The notes below the pieces were generated by a model, which searched no databases, had not been told where the DNA came from, and saw nothing but the letters and a program-made list of their open reading frames with translations. This document shows, piece after piece, positions 1 to 12,846 of a DNA stretch of 64,000 bases. The stretch lies in the NCBI RefSeq assembly GCF_003369915.1, contig NC_046675.1:10230001-10294000 (forward strand), written 5' to 3'. This DNA comes from Drosophila miranda (taxonomy: Eukaryota > Arthropoda > Insecta > Diptera > Drosophilidae). How positions within the stretch are numbered: position 1 is the first letter of the stretch; each line of letters begins with the position of its first letter. Both the position numbers and the translations under genes were made by a program.

Positions 1-2590
1 AAAAAGGAAGATATTAAATCATTTTCAGTGTAAACATTGCCATATCTTTGCCGGCGGCACTCCAGATATCAATTAGAAAACGAAACTCAATCCAGGTACC
101 CATGGGAATGCACTTTATAGATCAATGACCATCAAGCGGTTATTATCGGCACTTTCAATTAAAATATGCACGAGCTTCTGTTTATTTATTGTGCGCCCTG
201 GCTGCTTGGAGTAATTTCTGCTTTGTCGGGAAATTGCCGGGAATTGTTAATTGTTAATGCTTTTGTTGCAATTGCAATAGAATATGGATATGGGATATGG
301 GATATGGGCGGTGCAGCCAGCCACGCTTATTCATTCAATTTGCTGCTGGCACGTTTTGCATTACACACGACAACCCTGACCTACAAAGCGGCAAATAATA
401 ATAATAAAAAAAAACCCCAAGCAAACGCGACTCCCTGCCTGAGTGACTGACTGGCTGCCCCTTGCTGACTGCCAGTGTTTTATGGTGTGTTGTGTTGCGG
501 CTTCGTGTTGCGTTTTGTTGTTATACTTGTTACAAGACTGGATTCAAGAGGGGTATATGTGCTCTGATAAGCGAAGGCAACAAGCGGTAGAAGCATCTCC
601 TCTTATTTACTGCTTTGCCATCCCTTTGCCGCTCATTTCGCCACGTTCACTCTCTTTTTTAGAGGGTATCCCCTAGTCGGCGGCCTCTTGGCTGCTGCCT
701 TTGCGCGCGGGAATGTTTGTGTTCTCGCTGGCGCTTTAGCCAGAGTTTACATTGAATGTTATAAATAAATTAAAGACTACAGACACGCAAAAGCAGGTGT
801 AAGTATTTTAGTGGGCGGTGCCGGGTGGCCAGACAGTTGTACGGAAAGCGGCATTCAATGCTAATTGCAGTTTATACTCGTATTTAGACAACATTCCTGC
901 CGTGTTTTTCCTTTTTCACAATATTTAAAACCTTAGCGAAACACAGAAACTGGCATAAGCAAAATGTTGGGGAATTTTTTTAGTTGTTTTTTGTTTATGG
1001 TTATTGGCCATTACGTCCACTGCTTGCTTTCTTTCTTCTCACACAGACGCACACACAGACAGTGCACATTTACATGTGCTCAAGAGACAGTGACAGTAGT
1101 GGCCCAGCCAGACATACTTTCTCTTTTCCTCGCTCGAGTTTTACCTCTATAAATAGAATTGCCAGCAAGCGAGCGAGCGAGTGAGACACTGCCACCAAAG
1201 GGGGCACGCGATGTCGTCCCATTCATATTTCAGGATTCTTTTTGTATTGCAAAAGAGCAATTATACAGTTATTTTGTTACTGCTTGCCGATGATTCTAAT
1301 TTTTCTGCTTCTGGTTGATGTTTACAAAGCCAACAGTTCAAGTGTTTGAGAGCAGCTGCGCATCGCACAACGAGAGAGAGAGAGAGAGAGAGCGCTGTTA
1401 TTTTTAGCAGCAAGACTCCGAGAGACGGAGAGAACGAGAGCAGGCGCGGAAAGTGCACATCGTGTGCAGCAGCATCTCTCGCTCTCTCCCCCACTTAGCA
1501 TCAGCATTTCCGTTGATTGTTCTCTCTGTTCTTTGCCAAGAGAGAAGAGCATTAGGCATTATTTTTTTTTTCTATACACTCACCTGGTCGATCCAATGAC
1601 TGTCTGCGACTCATTGGCAAAAGATTTATGCTCCCTGTGCTGCTGTTTTGTTGTAGAGGGTGGTGTGGGGGGTAGTGGGGGGTACAGACAAATTTCGGCT
1701 TGTGCAAAAATTATACAAAATTTGATTGCTTCATTTGTGCGGCAGTTGTTGGCCCGCTACTTCTTCGTATTTGACAGTTCCGTTTCTCTTGTTGCTGTTT
1801 GGACTAAACTACTGCTTGCCTTGCCTATTTCCTCTTGCTGTGTGCCACTGCTTATTCAATTCTATACACTCAACACACACACACTCAAACGAGAGAGACA
1901 TTTTGCACTGCACGCGACTGACTGTTGGCTTTCTTTTCCTTTGGACAACTTGTTGTTGTTGTTATTAAATAATTTATGCTTATTTTTGTATTGCTATTTC
2001 TGCTGTGTTGTGGTGTTTTGTTTGTTGCTGCTTCCACGCTGGCTTTTGTTGTATGTATATTTTTGGTTTGACAACAATTCGCAGCCACATTCAGCCACAC
2101 ACACACTGGCCCACGCGCCAACACACATCAAAACACACACACACACACTCGCGCGTCACGTCAATGAACGCAGCAGCAGCAGCAGCACGTCGTCGTCGTC
2201 GTCACAAGATTTTTCCTTTTCCACACATTTTGATTAAACGAATTACACTGCAATTCATTCGAATTTCGTTTATTTACATTTCCGCACAGCCTCTGTGCAT
2301 TTTCCGTGACTTTTTGGCAATTTTATTTGTTACGCACGGCCCATACAACGAAAAGAGCGGCGCCGCGCCGACGAGAGCAGAAGCACGAATGAAGTTGTAA
2401 ACTGCCTAAAATATATGTAGTATTTTGTGCGTTTCGTTGTACGATTTTAGCATGCACACACAAATTTTTTATTAAACAAAGCGCATGTTCTCGCTTCGCA
2501 CAATTTTTTTCTCATTTATTTCTTTTTCATCGCCCGACGATTTGGCGTTGCCAGAGCCAAACACTGACGCGGACAATATGGCGGACTGTG
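1..2590. other. Noncoding stretch with TATA/GAGA-type promoter features
   Basis: I see no convincing exon. The stretch holds an AT-rich left part, a TATA box at 1148, (GA)n near 1371-1391, (CA)n near 2135-2150 and a CAG/CGT triplet run near 2170-2200. The longest open frames are leucine/serine/histidine-rich translations of these simple repeats. The same content recurs at 17247-19843, so conservation between the two says nothing about coding. Confidence 0.6.
1148..1155 (+). promoter_or_regulatory. Candidate TATA box (TATAAATA)
   Basis: TATAAATA lies in a GA/GC-rich context and is followed after about 30 bp by repeated GAGCGAGC units and a GAGA-rich region, a typical fly TATA/GAGA promoter layout. 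No downstream coding exon was found within the window, so the transcript served is unknown. Confidence 0.4.
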
Positions 2591-2597
2591 ATGACAC

Positions 2598-2605
2598 TAT
2601 CGATA
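2598..2605. promoter_or_regulatory. DRE-type site TATCGATA
   Basis: Perfect palindromic DREF-binding core, followed by another ATCGATG and then by a GTTGCCAGACCC segment and AATATACC motifs. The same block recurs at 19851 and 28543, so it travels with the repeat family. Confidence 0.45.
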
Positions 2606-2654
2606 GATCGATGTCGAAAAACCATCGCCACTTTGGCGTTGCCAGACCCTCGGA

Positions 2655-3150
2655 AATACAGCGAAATATACCGTCTCATTTTAAAAATATACCGTAAATA
2701 TACTGACGAATTCAAGTTCTATTATACATATTCCTAGTTTTTGATATTCTGTCAAATATTACTAGCTAGTTAAATCTCTCAGCTCTGACCACATAGTTTT
2801 ATCCCTTTTATGAATAAATTTTCTTCAAGATTAACTACTTTTAAGTATTCCCATTTATTGTATTTTGACAAAATCAAACAGTCGCAATATTGTCACGTCA
2901 ATGTTGCTGGAAATTGAAAGACTTGTTGCTTGTTGCTTCTATATTCTTTTCCCTAGGGTATGCACATTGAAAATTAAATTTAATAGATTGATAAAATTGA
3001 CCAAATATACCATTATATACCGATATTTCGTCGGTTCAATTTTGACCTCAAATAAATAAATTTAAATTTAAATCGCAACAGCTGCCTGCTCAGAAATATA
3101 CCAAAATATACCGTGTTTTTTTTTAAATATACCAAAAAGTATACCCATGA
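2655..3150. repeat. AATATACC-rich module
   Basis: Many copies of AAATATACC/GTATATTT occur between 2664-2700, 2999-3025 and 3090-3146, separated by AT-rich DNA. The module recurs at 4843-4898, 19908-20400, 28600-28640 and, diverged, at 61920-61975. Such motifs are common beside fly promoters, but here they behave as part of a dispersed repeat. Confidence 0.6.
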
Positions 3151-3450
3151 CAAAAACGAACTTAGCCCACTTAAGCTGCCACCATTCAAACAATCCAACG
3201 ACAGATAACATACTGATTGTATATTCTTCTTGTAGACCCATCCTGTCCTTTCTCTTTGCTTACAAAAACACCTTGGAATTTATATCTCTCGTGCTTTACT
3301 ATAAGTAGGTTTTGAGTATTCTGTCAGACTAAAAATATTGTATCTTCATAAGTTTCTTGTTGTAGACTTTCACAGATAATGAACCCTTTGTAACCACCAC
3401 CCACTATACAAAAAACACATCAAGTTCGTTCGACTACAGCTTTATTACCC

Positions 3451-3998
3451 TTAACAGCCGGCATCCAATTTATTGCAGCCCTTTATCATCAGGAGGATTT
3501 GGTTCATCCTTTCAGACTCTCCCTGCTCGACCATTTTCTTCCAGCCCTTCAGCCCCATGCAACTCATCAGGTGGCCATAAACAAGCGCCAGATGGAAGCA
3601 GGAGATGTAGAGAAGACAGCAGCTGCGCTCGAAGGCGGGAAGATCGCAACGCCCCCACTGTAGGCACCACAATCTGCCCTCTTCAGAGCGGATGCTTGCT
3701 ACGCTACTTCTTCCTTCTTCGAACCGGCGCTTTTCTATGGCGACCTCCTCAGTGATTTGCATGTGGCCGTAGAGCAGGCAAAAATTGGACGAGCAGTGCG
3801 CAGTCTGGGAGGCTGAACCAATTCCAGAGATTGATCCACCAGAAGTAGGCGAAGAGCTAGACGTCGCCGGTCCGCCAAAAATTACTGGCTGCCATCATGA
3901 ACAGAACAGAAAGGTAGGGTGCCTGGTGAAATGAGGGAGAATAAGTCAAATATATTTAGAAATTAACATTCAGTTACCTTTTCGGATTCCACGGACAT
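3451..3998 (-). CDS. Unrecognised 152-residue cysteine-rich protein, copy A
   Basis: Two-exon model: ATG at 3998-3996, exon 1 3978-3998 (MSVESEK), an 89-nt intron with donor GTAACT and a pyrimidine-rich acceptor ending GGCAG, exon 2 3451-3888. The coding sum is 459 nt including the stop. Exon 2 starts PVIFGGPATSSSS, passes through a Ser/Gly-rich stretch, a charged segment (EEVAIEKRRFEEGR), a hydrophobic Cys-rich segment around residues 100-125 (CCLLYISCFHLALVYG) that could be a membrane or buried helix, and ends KGCNKLDAGC. Third codon positions are G/C rich, as in real fly exons. AATAAA (minus strand) lies at 3446-3441, only a few bases after the stop, so the 3' UTR is very short. I do not recognise the family and assign no function. 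Confidence 0.6.
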
Positions 3999-4177
3999 GG
4001 GCTATATCTCAGCAGTATGGTTGACAGCTGCTGCAGGATCCACCGTCGCGACAGGTCCACAAAAGTCAACAGGGTCAACAGCAAGGGCTATAGCGGCCGA
4101 CGCAGCACAGTCTACAAACACAAAACTAAAAATTAAACAAGATTTTTCGATGTTCACTCTACTGCTCCTGGTTTCAG

Positions 4178-4182
4178 ACTGA
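4178..4182 (-). promoter_or_regulatory. Candidate initiator (TCAGTC) for small gene copy A
   Basis: Minus-strand TCAGTC with A at 4180 fits the fly Inr TCAKTY. It lies about 180 bp upstream of the ATG, and a leader intron ending GTTTGTAG can be drawn just downstream. Copies C and D read TCATTC here, which also fits. No clear DPE was found, so this is a guess at the start site. Confidence 0.3.
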
Positions 4183-4602
4183 CGAGACACATAAAACCAA
4201 CCCGTATTCCATTTTTTCCAAGAGTTTGAACTGACTCAAGGCCAATGTGATGATATTTATTTAAACAGTTCAACCACTTGAAGTAAATGGCGAAAAATAT
4301 TACTGATTGTAAATTCTTCTTGTAAATCCATCCTATCCTTCCGTTTAACTGGCAACTGAACTGCGCTAAAATTATTAAATTTTCATTATTTTCGGTGGAA
4401 TATTAAAATACCCGTCCACGGGAAATCCTCCAATTGAGATGGTACTGCTTCGATAAATCGCGACAGCTGATTGCTGGTGGTGGTGGTTCCTCGATGCTGT
4501 TATCTAATGTCACTCTGACAGAAGCTCGCCGCTTTATATCGTGATCGATTTGTCACTCGACAAAAGCTGAAATGTATGGTATGAAATTGATGTAAAAGTA
4601 CA

Positions 4603-4619
4603 GTGCCGCCATCTAGTGG
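4603..4619. promoter_or_regulatory. CTCF-like site, unit A
   Basis: GTGCCGCCATCTAGTGG resembles the insulator-protein CTCF core (GCCNYCTAGTGG type). It lies about 600 bp upstream of the ATG of copy A. Confidence 0.35.
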
Positions 4620-4832
4620 ACTTGTTGTTTTTGATAGATACATTTATCAATATCATCCCTGCGAGGCAGTTCAAAAGTAAGCGGGAAACATTCAAAGGTG
4701 CTCATGAAAATAAAAGAAGGTACAAGGTTTGTGGACTTTGGAATTACCTTGTCCCTTCCCTACAAACGACCATAAAAAAACCCTCAAGAGCATCCTTTGC
4801 CTGCCGTAGGCTTTTAAAAATCGCAAAAACTA

Positions 4833-6291
4833 CCAGACCCTCAGAAATATACCAAAATATACCGTGTTTTTTTTTAAAATATACCAAAAAATATACCCAT
4901 ACAGCCCACTTAAGCCGCCACTATTCAAACAGTCCAACGACGGATAACATACTGATTGTATATTCTTCTTGTAGACCCATCCTGTCCTTTCTCTTTGCTT
5001 ACAAAAACACCTTGGAATTTATATCTCTCGTGCTTTACTATAAGTAGGTTTTGAGTATTCTGTCAGACTAAAAATATTGTATCTTCATAAGTTTCTTGTT
5101 GTAGACTTTCACAGATAATGAACCCTTTGTAACCACCACCCACTATACAAAAAACACATCAAGTTCGTTCGACTACAGCTTTATTACCCTTAACAGCCGG
5201 CATCCAATTTATTGCAGCCCTTCATCATCAGGAGGATTTGGTTCATCCTTTCAGACTCTCCCTGCTCGACCATTTTCTTCCAGCCCTTCAGCCCCATGCA
5301 ACTCATCAGGTGGCCATAAACAAGCGCCAGATGGAAGCAGGAGATGTAGAGAAGACAGCAGCTGCGCTCGAAGGCGGGAAGATCGCAACGCCCCCACTGT
5401 AGGCACCACAATCTGCCCTCTTCAGAGCGGATGCTTGCTACGCTACTTCTTCCTTCTTCGAACCGGCGCTTTTCTATGGCGACCTCCTCAGTGATTTGCA
5501 TGTGGCCGTAGAGCAAAATTGGACGAGCAGTGCGCAGTCTGGGAGGCTGAACCAATTCCAGAGATTGATCCACCAGAAGTAGGCGAAGAGCTAGACGTCG
5601 CCGGTCCGCCAAAAATTACTGGCTGCCATCATGAACAGAACAGAAAGGTAGGGTGCCTGGTGAAATGAGGGAGAATAAGTCAAATATATTTAGAAATTAA
5701 CATTCAGTTACCTTTTCGGATTCCACGGACATGGGCTATATCTCAGCAGTATGGTTGACAGCTGCTGCAGGATCCACCGTCGCGACACGTCCACAAAGGT
5801 CAACAGGGTCAACAGCAAGGGCTATAGCGGCCGACGCAGCACAGTCTACAAACACAAAACTAAAAATTAAACAAGATTTTTCGATGTTCACTCTACTGCT
5901 CCTGGTTTCAGACTGACGAGACACATAAAACCAACCCGTATTCCATTTTTTCCAAGAGTTTGAACTGACTCAAGGCCAATGTGATGATATTTATTTAAAC
6001 AGTTCAACGACTTGAATTAAATGGCGAAAAATATTACTGATTGTAAATTCTTCTTGTAAATCCATCCTATCCTTCCGTTTAACTGGCAACTGAACTGCGC
6101 TAAAATTATTAAATTTTCATTATTTTCGGTGGAATATTAAAATACCCGTCCACGGGAAATCCTCCAATTGAGATGGTACTGCTTCGATAAATCGCGACAG
6201 CTGATTGCTGGTGGTGGTGGTTCCTCGATGCTGTTATCGAATGTCACTCTGACAGAAGCTCGCCGCTTTATATCGTGATCGATTTGTCACT
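4833..6291 (-). repeat. Amplified unit B
   Basis: Direct repeat of unit A starting at the AATATACC block, with a 5-bp deletion inside the gene. It ends near 6291, about 330 bp earlier than A relative to the gene, so it lacks the CTCF-like site and the upstream end found in A and D. Confidence 0.9.
5190..5732 (-). pseudogene. Small cysteine-rich gene, copy B, frameshifted
   Basis: Same exon layout as copy A (ATG at 5732-5730, exon 2 from 5622 to the stop at 5190), but a 5-bp deletion at about 5515 removes GCCTG-equivalent bases found in copies A, C and D. Translation from MSVESEK therefore goes out of frame about 45 codons in. A different frame happens to be open across the deletion and joins the normal C-terminus without an ATG at its start. 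One missense difference (M for I near the C-terminus) also marks this copy. It may be a dead copy or express only an altered product. Confidence 0.55.
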
Positions 6292-9200
6292 CTGTCTGTC
6301 TGAAACACTTTGATTTTATCGTCTGGAGTTCATGTTCATATCCTTTTTGGCTTTCATTTGTCGTCTCCGTCTGCGTCTGCGTCTCCGTCTCCGCCGACAT
6401 TTCATAAACGAAGAAGGTGGAAAATTCCTTCAGACTTTTACACGTTTCTCAGCGAGACAGAAGGAGGGAGGAGGAGGAGGAGGTGTCTGCCACACACCCG
6501 CCATGGCATGGACAGTCCAAATGTTTGTCAATTTTATGTTTAGTTAAAAGACGGGACGAGACACTTGGCAGGAAAATTGGGTGATTCAGCAGCAGTTGAG
6601 AGAGACAGAGAAAGAGAGAGGGAGAAAATTCATAAATTGAGTCATAAATTATTTCCCCGAAATCATCTCGAAGCAGGAATGAGATCCTATGTCTGGCAAG
6701 GACTTGATGAGGGGGGGTTTCCAGTTTTTTGTAGAGAAAAAAATTCACGAGAACCTGCAGATGTGGGGGGGAGGGGGGGGGGGTTGGGGGAAAAGCAACG
6801 TTGATACAAGACTGGATCAAATAAATATAAAATTTCCAATGAAAAAAATCCCATGTGGCATCCACAATTTTAAAGATACAAAGCTATGGTCTGGCTTGCC
6901 TTAAAGATGGTGATAATATCTGCCTAAATCACCAAAATCATTAGAATCGAATGACAAGAATGTATATAAAAATATCAAAATCTTTAGGGAGTACTGTCGG
7001 ATTTTTACTGTCTTAAAGATAGGGCTATTAACTATCCATTCCTTTAGAATCGGATCTTGGGAATAAACAATTAAATATAAATTCAATATTTTTCAATTAG
7101 AACCTATCGGTTCTGCTAAAAATTCCTAGAAATTGTTTATTAAATTAGTCACAAAAGAAGTTCCCTTCCAGGCAAACTTAACCAACAAATCCGTATATTT
7201 TCCATTGAAAGTTGTCTCATTTCGAACTTTTTCCCTGAAATATTCATTTACTTTCTGGAACAGCTTTTCCTGCAATTTTTTGAGCTGCCCCAAGGCGTTC
7301 GATTTCGAGGAAATTAAGGGCGTAGTCTGGCCCCGTTCTAGTATCTAAAGCAGAGCCGAATGAATTGAATTTAAAAAGGAAAAGCCTGCCCTGAAACTCA
7401 GATACAATTCTGTGGAAAGCGCCGCAGAACAATAGCAATAACAAAATGCACAAAATTGTTCATTATTTGTTTGCACAACACGAATCTCCCGAATGTATCT
7501 GTAGCTACTGTATGTATCTGTATCTGTATCTGACAACAAAACATTTCTGTCTGTTGTTCAAAATTATGGCCATCAAAATCAAAAGCGAGTATCAATTGAA
7601 ATTCGAGAGAGAGAGATACTGACCCTTTTGTCGAGAGGCCAATTAGGGAGCAAAGTATCTACTAATCCGATTAGCAGGGCATGGTGCGGGGAGCGGTTGG
7701 ATGAGAGGGCCACACACTCGTATATGGTATATAGTTGTGTATCCCTTTAATGTGCAGCCTCCTACAGAATGTACAGGCATTTTAATTGATGTACCGGCAT
7801 CTCTATGTCTCTATGGCAACATTTGATGGCCAGGACTCCGGCAAAAGCGCCAGGATTTAACCTTTGAACTTGAATATTACATATTGGAGATATCCAATGT
7901 ATTTCCAGCAAGGTAGGTCTCTCCCTTAGAGAGGCTTAAAGCCTCTTATTTTTCCAAAGGGCCTCCCCCCAAAAAATATCTTTTAATCTTCGCCCCAAAA
8001 TGTATGAAAATTGGCCAAAACCTTAGCAAACAAAAACCAAAAACCAAGCAAAATCTGGTCAGATTTTTGGCAATTAATTCCCTGCCTCAATGGACTGCGG
8101 AGGCGGGGCCAGGGAAAGCCCCTCTGCTCAATGGGTCGTCAGGTCAAGTGGGTGGCAGTGGAGGGCGGTGAAGGCGGTGAAATGCTGACAGCCATGAAAA
8201 AAAATATATGCTTGTAGTTGGCCTATTAAAAGTCAGCAAAAATAGATCGTGGGCCGCAAGCCAACAAAAGCCACAAAAAAAAAAAAACAATTTACAAATT
8301 TATTATTTATCATTTTTCAGTTAAAAATACATTGCGCTTGGGGCCCATTCATGTATGATCGAAAAATAAGAGCCCCCAAAATATTGCATGGGATCGAAAA
8401 AATATATGAGGGAATATTTCGTGGAAGATACAGAGCGCGGATTGGTTTTGATTAAAAGATAATTATATTATCTGCCAGAGTTTCCAAACTTATGGGAATC
8501 GGATCATTAGAACCCATACTACAAAGTATTCAAATGTGTCCCTAGATACAAAAAGCGGACCTTTCTTCACTAAAAGATACTGGAATTATCATCTACCTTG
8601 ATTTCCAATAATCATTATAATCGTTTGGTCTTTTTAGTGGGAATCTATAACCACAACCTGCCACCTCTCTATCGGATCTCTAGCGTATACAAATTCCCTT
8701 ACCAGAGATGTGGGGGGGAGTACCTGCTGATGGTTTCTACTGTGGACTGTGGCGGGTTCATTGCCACGACATGCAAAGTAATCATTTATTTCGGGGCACA
8801 ATCAAAATGCTAAATTATATTAGCCAAAAAAACAGAAACAGAAACACACCCAAAGCAGAAAGTGGGAAACCCGACGGGGTGGGGGGGAAATCTGTGGCAT
8901 GGCTTCGACCGCGTATATAACTGTTTTACGGCGGCCCCCCTATAAATATTAGGGTAATTATTATTTTATTTTTTTTTGTAACCCACAAATGTCAAAGCAC
9001 TACATGGTGCATGCCTCTGTGTGCGTGTGTGTGTGTGTGTACTCGAAGCAATTTCTTAAGGCCCGCACTCTCTGTCTCTCCCCAAGGCCCACCGTACCTC
9101 TCTCTCTCTGTCCTGCTTTTCTGTTTTATGTCCAAACAGTAGACACTCGATAATGGCGCATTTCAGTAGCCGCTTAAGGAGAAAAATCAAGCATCTTGCC

Positions 9201-11181
9201 ATTTTGTGAATTTATGGGCTCATAAAATGTGACAAATATTTTTATAACCAATACTCAAAGGGTAATTTCATTATACAAATCGTATCGAATAAACAATTAA
9301 TAGACCATTGTCCATTCAATATTTGTTGGGTTTAAATTTCAAGCCCATCCAAGCAAATACCGTTGGAATCCTAGAAGAAACTGCTTGTTTTTACATATCC
9401 AGCATTTACTGTTGCTGTTCTGCTTGCTCTTTTTCCCGTCGGCTTGGTTGGGTTCTGCTTGGTTGACCGACCCACCGGCAGAGGAGAGAGAGAGAGAGAG
9501 TTTGGCCGGTGGTTCGCCCAGTTGGTTGCGCTTTGATTGCTTTGTGTCATTCCATTCTCCGAGGGGGCCAAAGTTTCAGTTTAGTTGAGTGACTATTTTC
9601 CACTCTCCCCCTTTCCACCATCTCCCTCTCCCTCTTCGCCCTGCGTATTACGTAGGAAATTAGTTTTAATCCACTTCCTTCTCTACCCGCTGTATATCCA
9701 TCGTTCGTTCTTTTGACATCTTGGTGGCGCTTTTATAAGCCATTTTCTGTCCCTTAAAAAATTGCATTATAAATAAATAAGAAGTCATCTTGCAGCCGTC
9801 GTTGGGGCAAAGCGTATCCCTTTCCCATTCCACGGGTGTCCAGTCTGTCACGTGCGCGGGTAGTACATCATTTGGAAATCTCTTTCTCGAAGAAGGAACA
9901 TAATCTACTCATAATTAGGTGCCTCCCCCACCTCCTCTCTTTGCCAAACCAATTAAATGTTGAGTAAACCTCGTGGAGGTCGTTAAACCCCAGAGATAAT
10001 GGAGATTAAGAATTATGATTTTGTTTTACCGTTTGCCATAAGCACTCTAGTGCGTTTTTGGGGGATAATTCGGAAATTTATTTACCTGAAATGACAAGAA
10101 AGAGAGTAGATATTGGATTATAACGATTAACAGTGATTATGGAGATCTCAATTGTACTATTTTCGATACCAAACAATCGCCTATCGATGATCATCTCTGT
10201 CTCTCCCGCAAACCGAAATTTCCCACATTAAATGGGAAATAATTGTGCCCATCAAAGCACATAAACAAGAGCACTGCTTGCTGTCCGACACAACGGCTTG
10301 ACGAGCGGTCAAAGAGAGAAGAGGCAAAGAGAGACGGATGAGAGCAGGGCAGAGCAGCGCAGGTAGACGGCAGCCCACAGCCGACAGAACAACAATGAGT
10401 TCTGCGAGCCAGCAGAAACAAAGAGATAGACGAAACGAACACGTACGAAGACGAAGACAGACACTAACGATTCTTTCGTAACGAACGAAATATCCTTAAA
10501 AGTGAAGCAAATTACCTTTTTAGATGCGCTTCAGTGGCAAAGGGAAGGCTGGGGTAGGGGAGACAGATAGTGCGGGAGAACGAACCTGCGAAGGTGGTCC
10601 ACTAAATGTGTGTATAACCTCATCGCTGGCTTATCTGTCAATCTTTCTCTGTGTCTCCCTCCCTCTCTCTCGCCACGCCACCCTTTGCCCTACACGCTTT
10701 CTTTGCCTATTCAAACACAATGAGCGGCCAAATGACAGATACACACACACACATTCAAGCATAGACTAAAGAAGAAGCAGAAGAGGAGAACCAACAACAA
10801 CGACAAACAATGGAAAATATGTTTCAGGTAGTGTGTGTGCGTGTGTGTGTGTGTGACGTCAGCTAATGGATGAGCTTTGCTCTCCGCTGGTCTTTGCTCT
10901 TCTTTTTGGTCTGCTTTCCCTTTCCCCTCCACCCGTCATTCGCATGCAAGAGAGATGATGGCCATCGGCAAAATTCAGTTTGAAATTCCAACGCAAAGCG
11001 CAATATGCAGAGCGGGAGACGAATATACATACATATGTATGGTTGTATGTATGCACATGCACGCATGCATGCATGCACAGACATGTACACATTCAAATGA
11101 CAATGTTTTGATACCCTTGCTGGTTGGTGGTGGGGAGTATAGCGGTTTTATTGAAAGCTTTGCAAAGCAGTGCAGAAAGAG

Positions 11182-11283
11182 AAGCAGGGCTCATAGCAGG
11201 GCTCAAAGCAGGGCCCAAAGCAGGACACAAAGCAGGGCACAAAGCACGGCACAAAGCAGAGCTCAACGCAGGGCAAAAAGCAG
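11182..11283. repeat. 12-bp minisatellite
   Basis: About eight imperfect copies of AGCAGGGCWCAA in tandem. Because the unit is a multiple of three, all frames stay open and give repetitive SRAQ-type translations that should not be taken as genes. Confidence 0.85.
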
Positions 11284-12234
11284 ATCTTACCATACAAAAA
11301 CGAGAGGTAATTTATTAAAAAGAAAACATCCAACTCTTTAATCTATTCTCTTACTAAACTACCAACCATCGACATTCAAAGGCCATCCCATGGGTCGACT
11401 ACTTGGTTCCTTCTTGGTTTTGTTTGTATTTAAGCTGCAGTTGGCAATCCTTTGATGGCTGCAAATTGGCCAAATCTTTAGTATGGAGAGAATGTAATCT
11501 CCCATCTCCACTCGCATTATATTCTCACTCTTCCTCCCACTCCCCCTTACATATCCCACAATTAAAACTTTTCCTCTGGTGCATCAGGGGCTCTTCCTTT
11601 CTCGGACATCTCATCCCCCCATCAATCTCCTCAATTTTGGGCAACAGAGCAACGGGGGAACCATCAATCTGCTGTTGGCCACATTCTTACAACAGGTAAT
11701 AGAGTTTTGCTTCTACCAAATGCCTGAAAATTGCCCAGCTCAAAGGAGCATCTAACACACAGCACGGTGCATGGCGGGCCGGACAGGCAAGTGGTTCGGG
11801 CCAATTTTTGTAGCCTGCAATTTTTTGTTGCTGTTGCCGCAGACAGACAAAAGAGAACAGCAGAAGACCATTCGATGCGATGCGATGATGCTACCTGTAT
11901 ATCCCCCCGCCACCGACATTCGGGAGAGCTCTATGTGTGTGAATGAGACAAAGCCTGTTATCCTTTTACGTGTATGTGTTGCTCTCCCACTATCTCTCTC
12001 TCTCTCTCTGTTTTTGTGTGTGCACTTGGCTTTTGTTTGGTTCATTGTTCTTGATTGAACTGCTTGCAAGATTAGGAAGAGAGACAGAGAGAGAGCAGTC
12101 GGAGTCGGGAGTCTCTTCTGCTGCTGCTTGTGCTGTCTGATATGCCCAGCAGGTATTGCTTAGATTACATAAAACTCCCAAGAACAGCAACGGTGGCGGC
12201 AGATGGTTCTCCTCGCCACTCCTCTTCTCCTTTA

Positions 12235-12260
12235 GTGTGTGTGTGTGTGTGTGTGTGTGT
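12235..12260. repeat. (GT)n microsatellite
   Basis: Thirteen uninterrupted GT units. Confidence 0.95.
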
Positions 12261-12808
12261 TGTTTCCCATCATTATCGACCATTACACGTTTTGTTTGCT
12301 GCATCCAGCTGTCTGTTGGCCTACCATAATTATTATCTTTTCTATTTTTTGCACTTTCGTTAATTTGCTAATTAAGGAGCTCTCTTAGCGGTTATTGATT
12401 CATGTGGCCACCAGATCTGAGAGAGGGCAAGAGCGGACGAGAGAGAGAGAGTGATACCCACTCAAAGCAGTGTTGTGTTGATCTCGAAATAGATCGACTC
12501 GTTAAACGGTTTCATGGATGAGTGAAATCCAATCATCACTACACTCTGCTTCCCCTCCTTTTCCTCCTCCTGCCCCTGAAGCCCGTGACAACGTGTCCGA
12601 TTTCTTCAAAATGAAAAGTGACTGTAATTGGATTATTAAACAAACTGTTGCACCCCCCCTGCCGGCAAATGGGAATATGAAATGAGCAAAAGAAGGGGAA
12701 AACAGCACCAGCTCCATTCAGGCATGTACCCACAGCACCCCCAGGACGAGAAACCCAAGGGCTATGCAAATGCCTTTGGGAATGAATGAATGTTTATCTG
12801 TGTGTGCT

Positions 12809-12846
12809 GGTGTGTGTGTTGGTGTGTGTGTTGGTGTGTGTGTGTG
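12809..12846. repeat. GGTGTGTGTGTT minisatellite
   Basis: About three copies of a 12-bp GT-rich unit. Confidence 0.8.

Larger units (their letters stand above)
1..4180. repeat. Segmental duplication, copy 1
   Basis: This stretch is repeated almost base for base at 17247-21433. Differences I can see include single-base changes near 15, 98, 485 and 620, one extra t near 115, a 6-bp tatgga insertion in the other copy near 17530, and one extra g near 18455. That is roughly ten changes in 4.18 kb. Homology ends at the leader of the small minus-strand gene, where the second copy is interrupted by the arrow-derived array. The left end of the duplication is outside the window. It may be a real recent duplication or an assembly duplication. 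Confidence 0.95.
3085..4816 (-). repeat. Amplified unit A carrying the small gene
   Basis: Left member of a direct pair with unit B. It starts at the AATATACC block, contains the complete two-exon gene, its leader and about 600 bp upstream, and ends near 4816 at a CCGTAGGCTTTT junction directly followed by unit B. It is identical over most of its length to units B, C and D. Confidence 0.9.

Noticed and set aside
1464..2237. 257-codon plus-strand open frame, duplicated at 18717-19490
   Set aside because: The translation is a Ser/Leu/Cys/His-rich reading of CT, CA and triplet repeats with no domain. Its presence in both copies only reflects the recent duplication.
11093..11341. Cys/Pro/Ala-repeat frames on both strands
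   Set aside because: Produced by a 12-bp minisatellite whose unit is a multiple of three.
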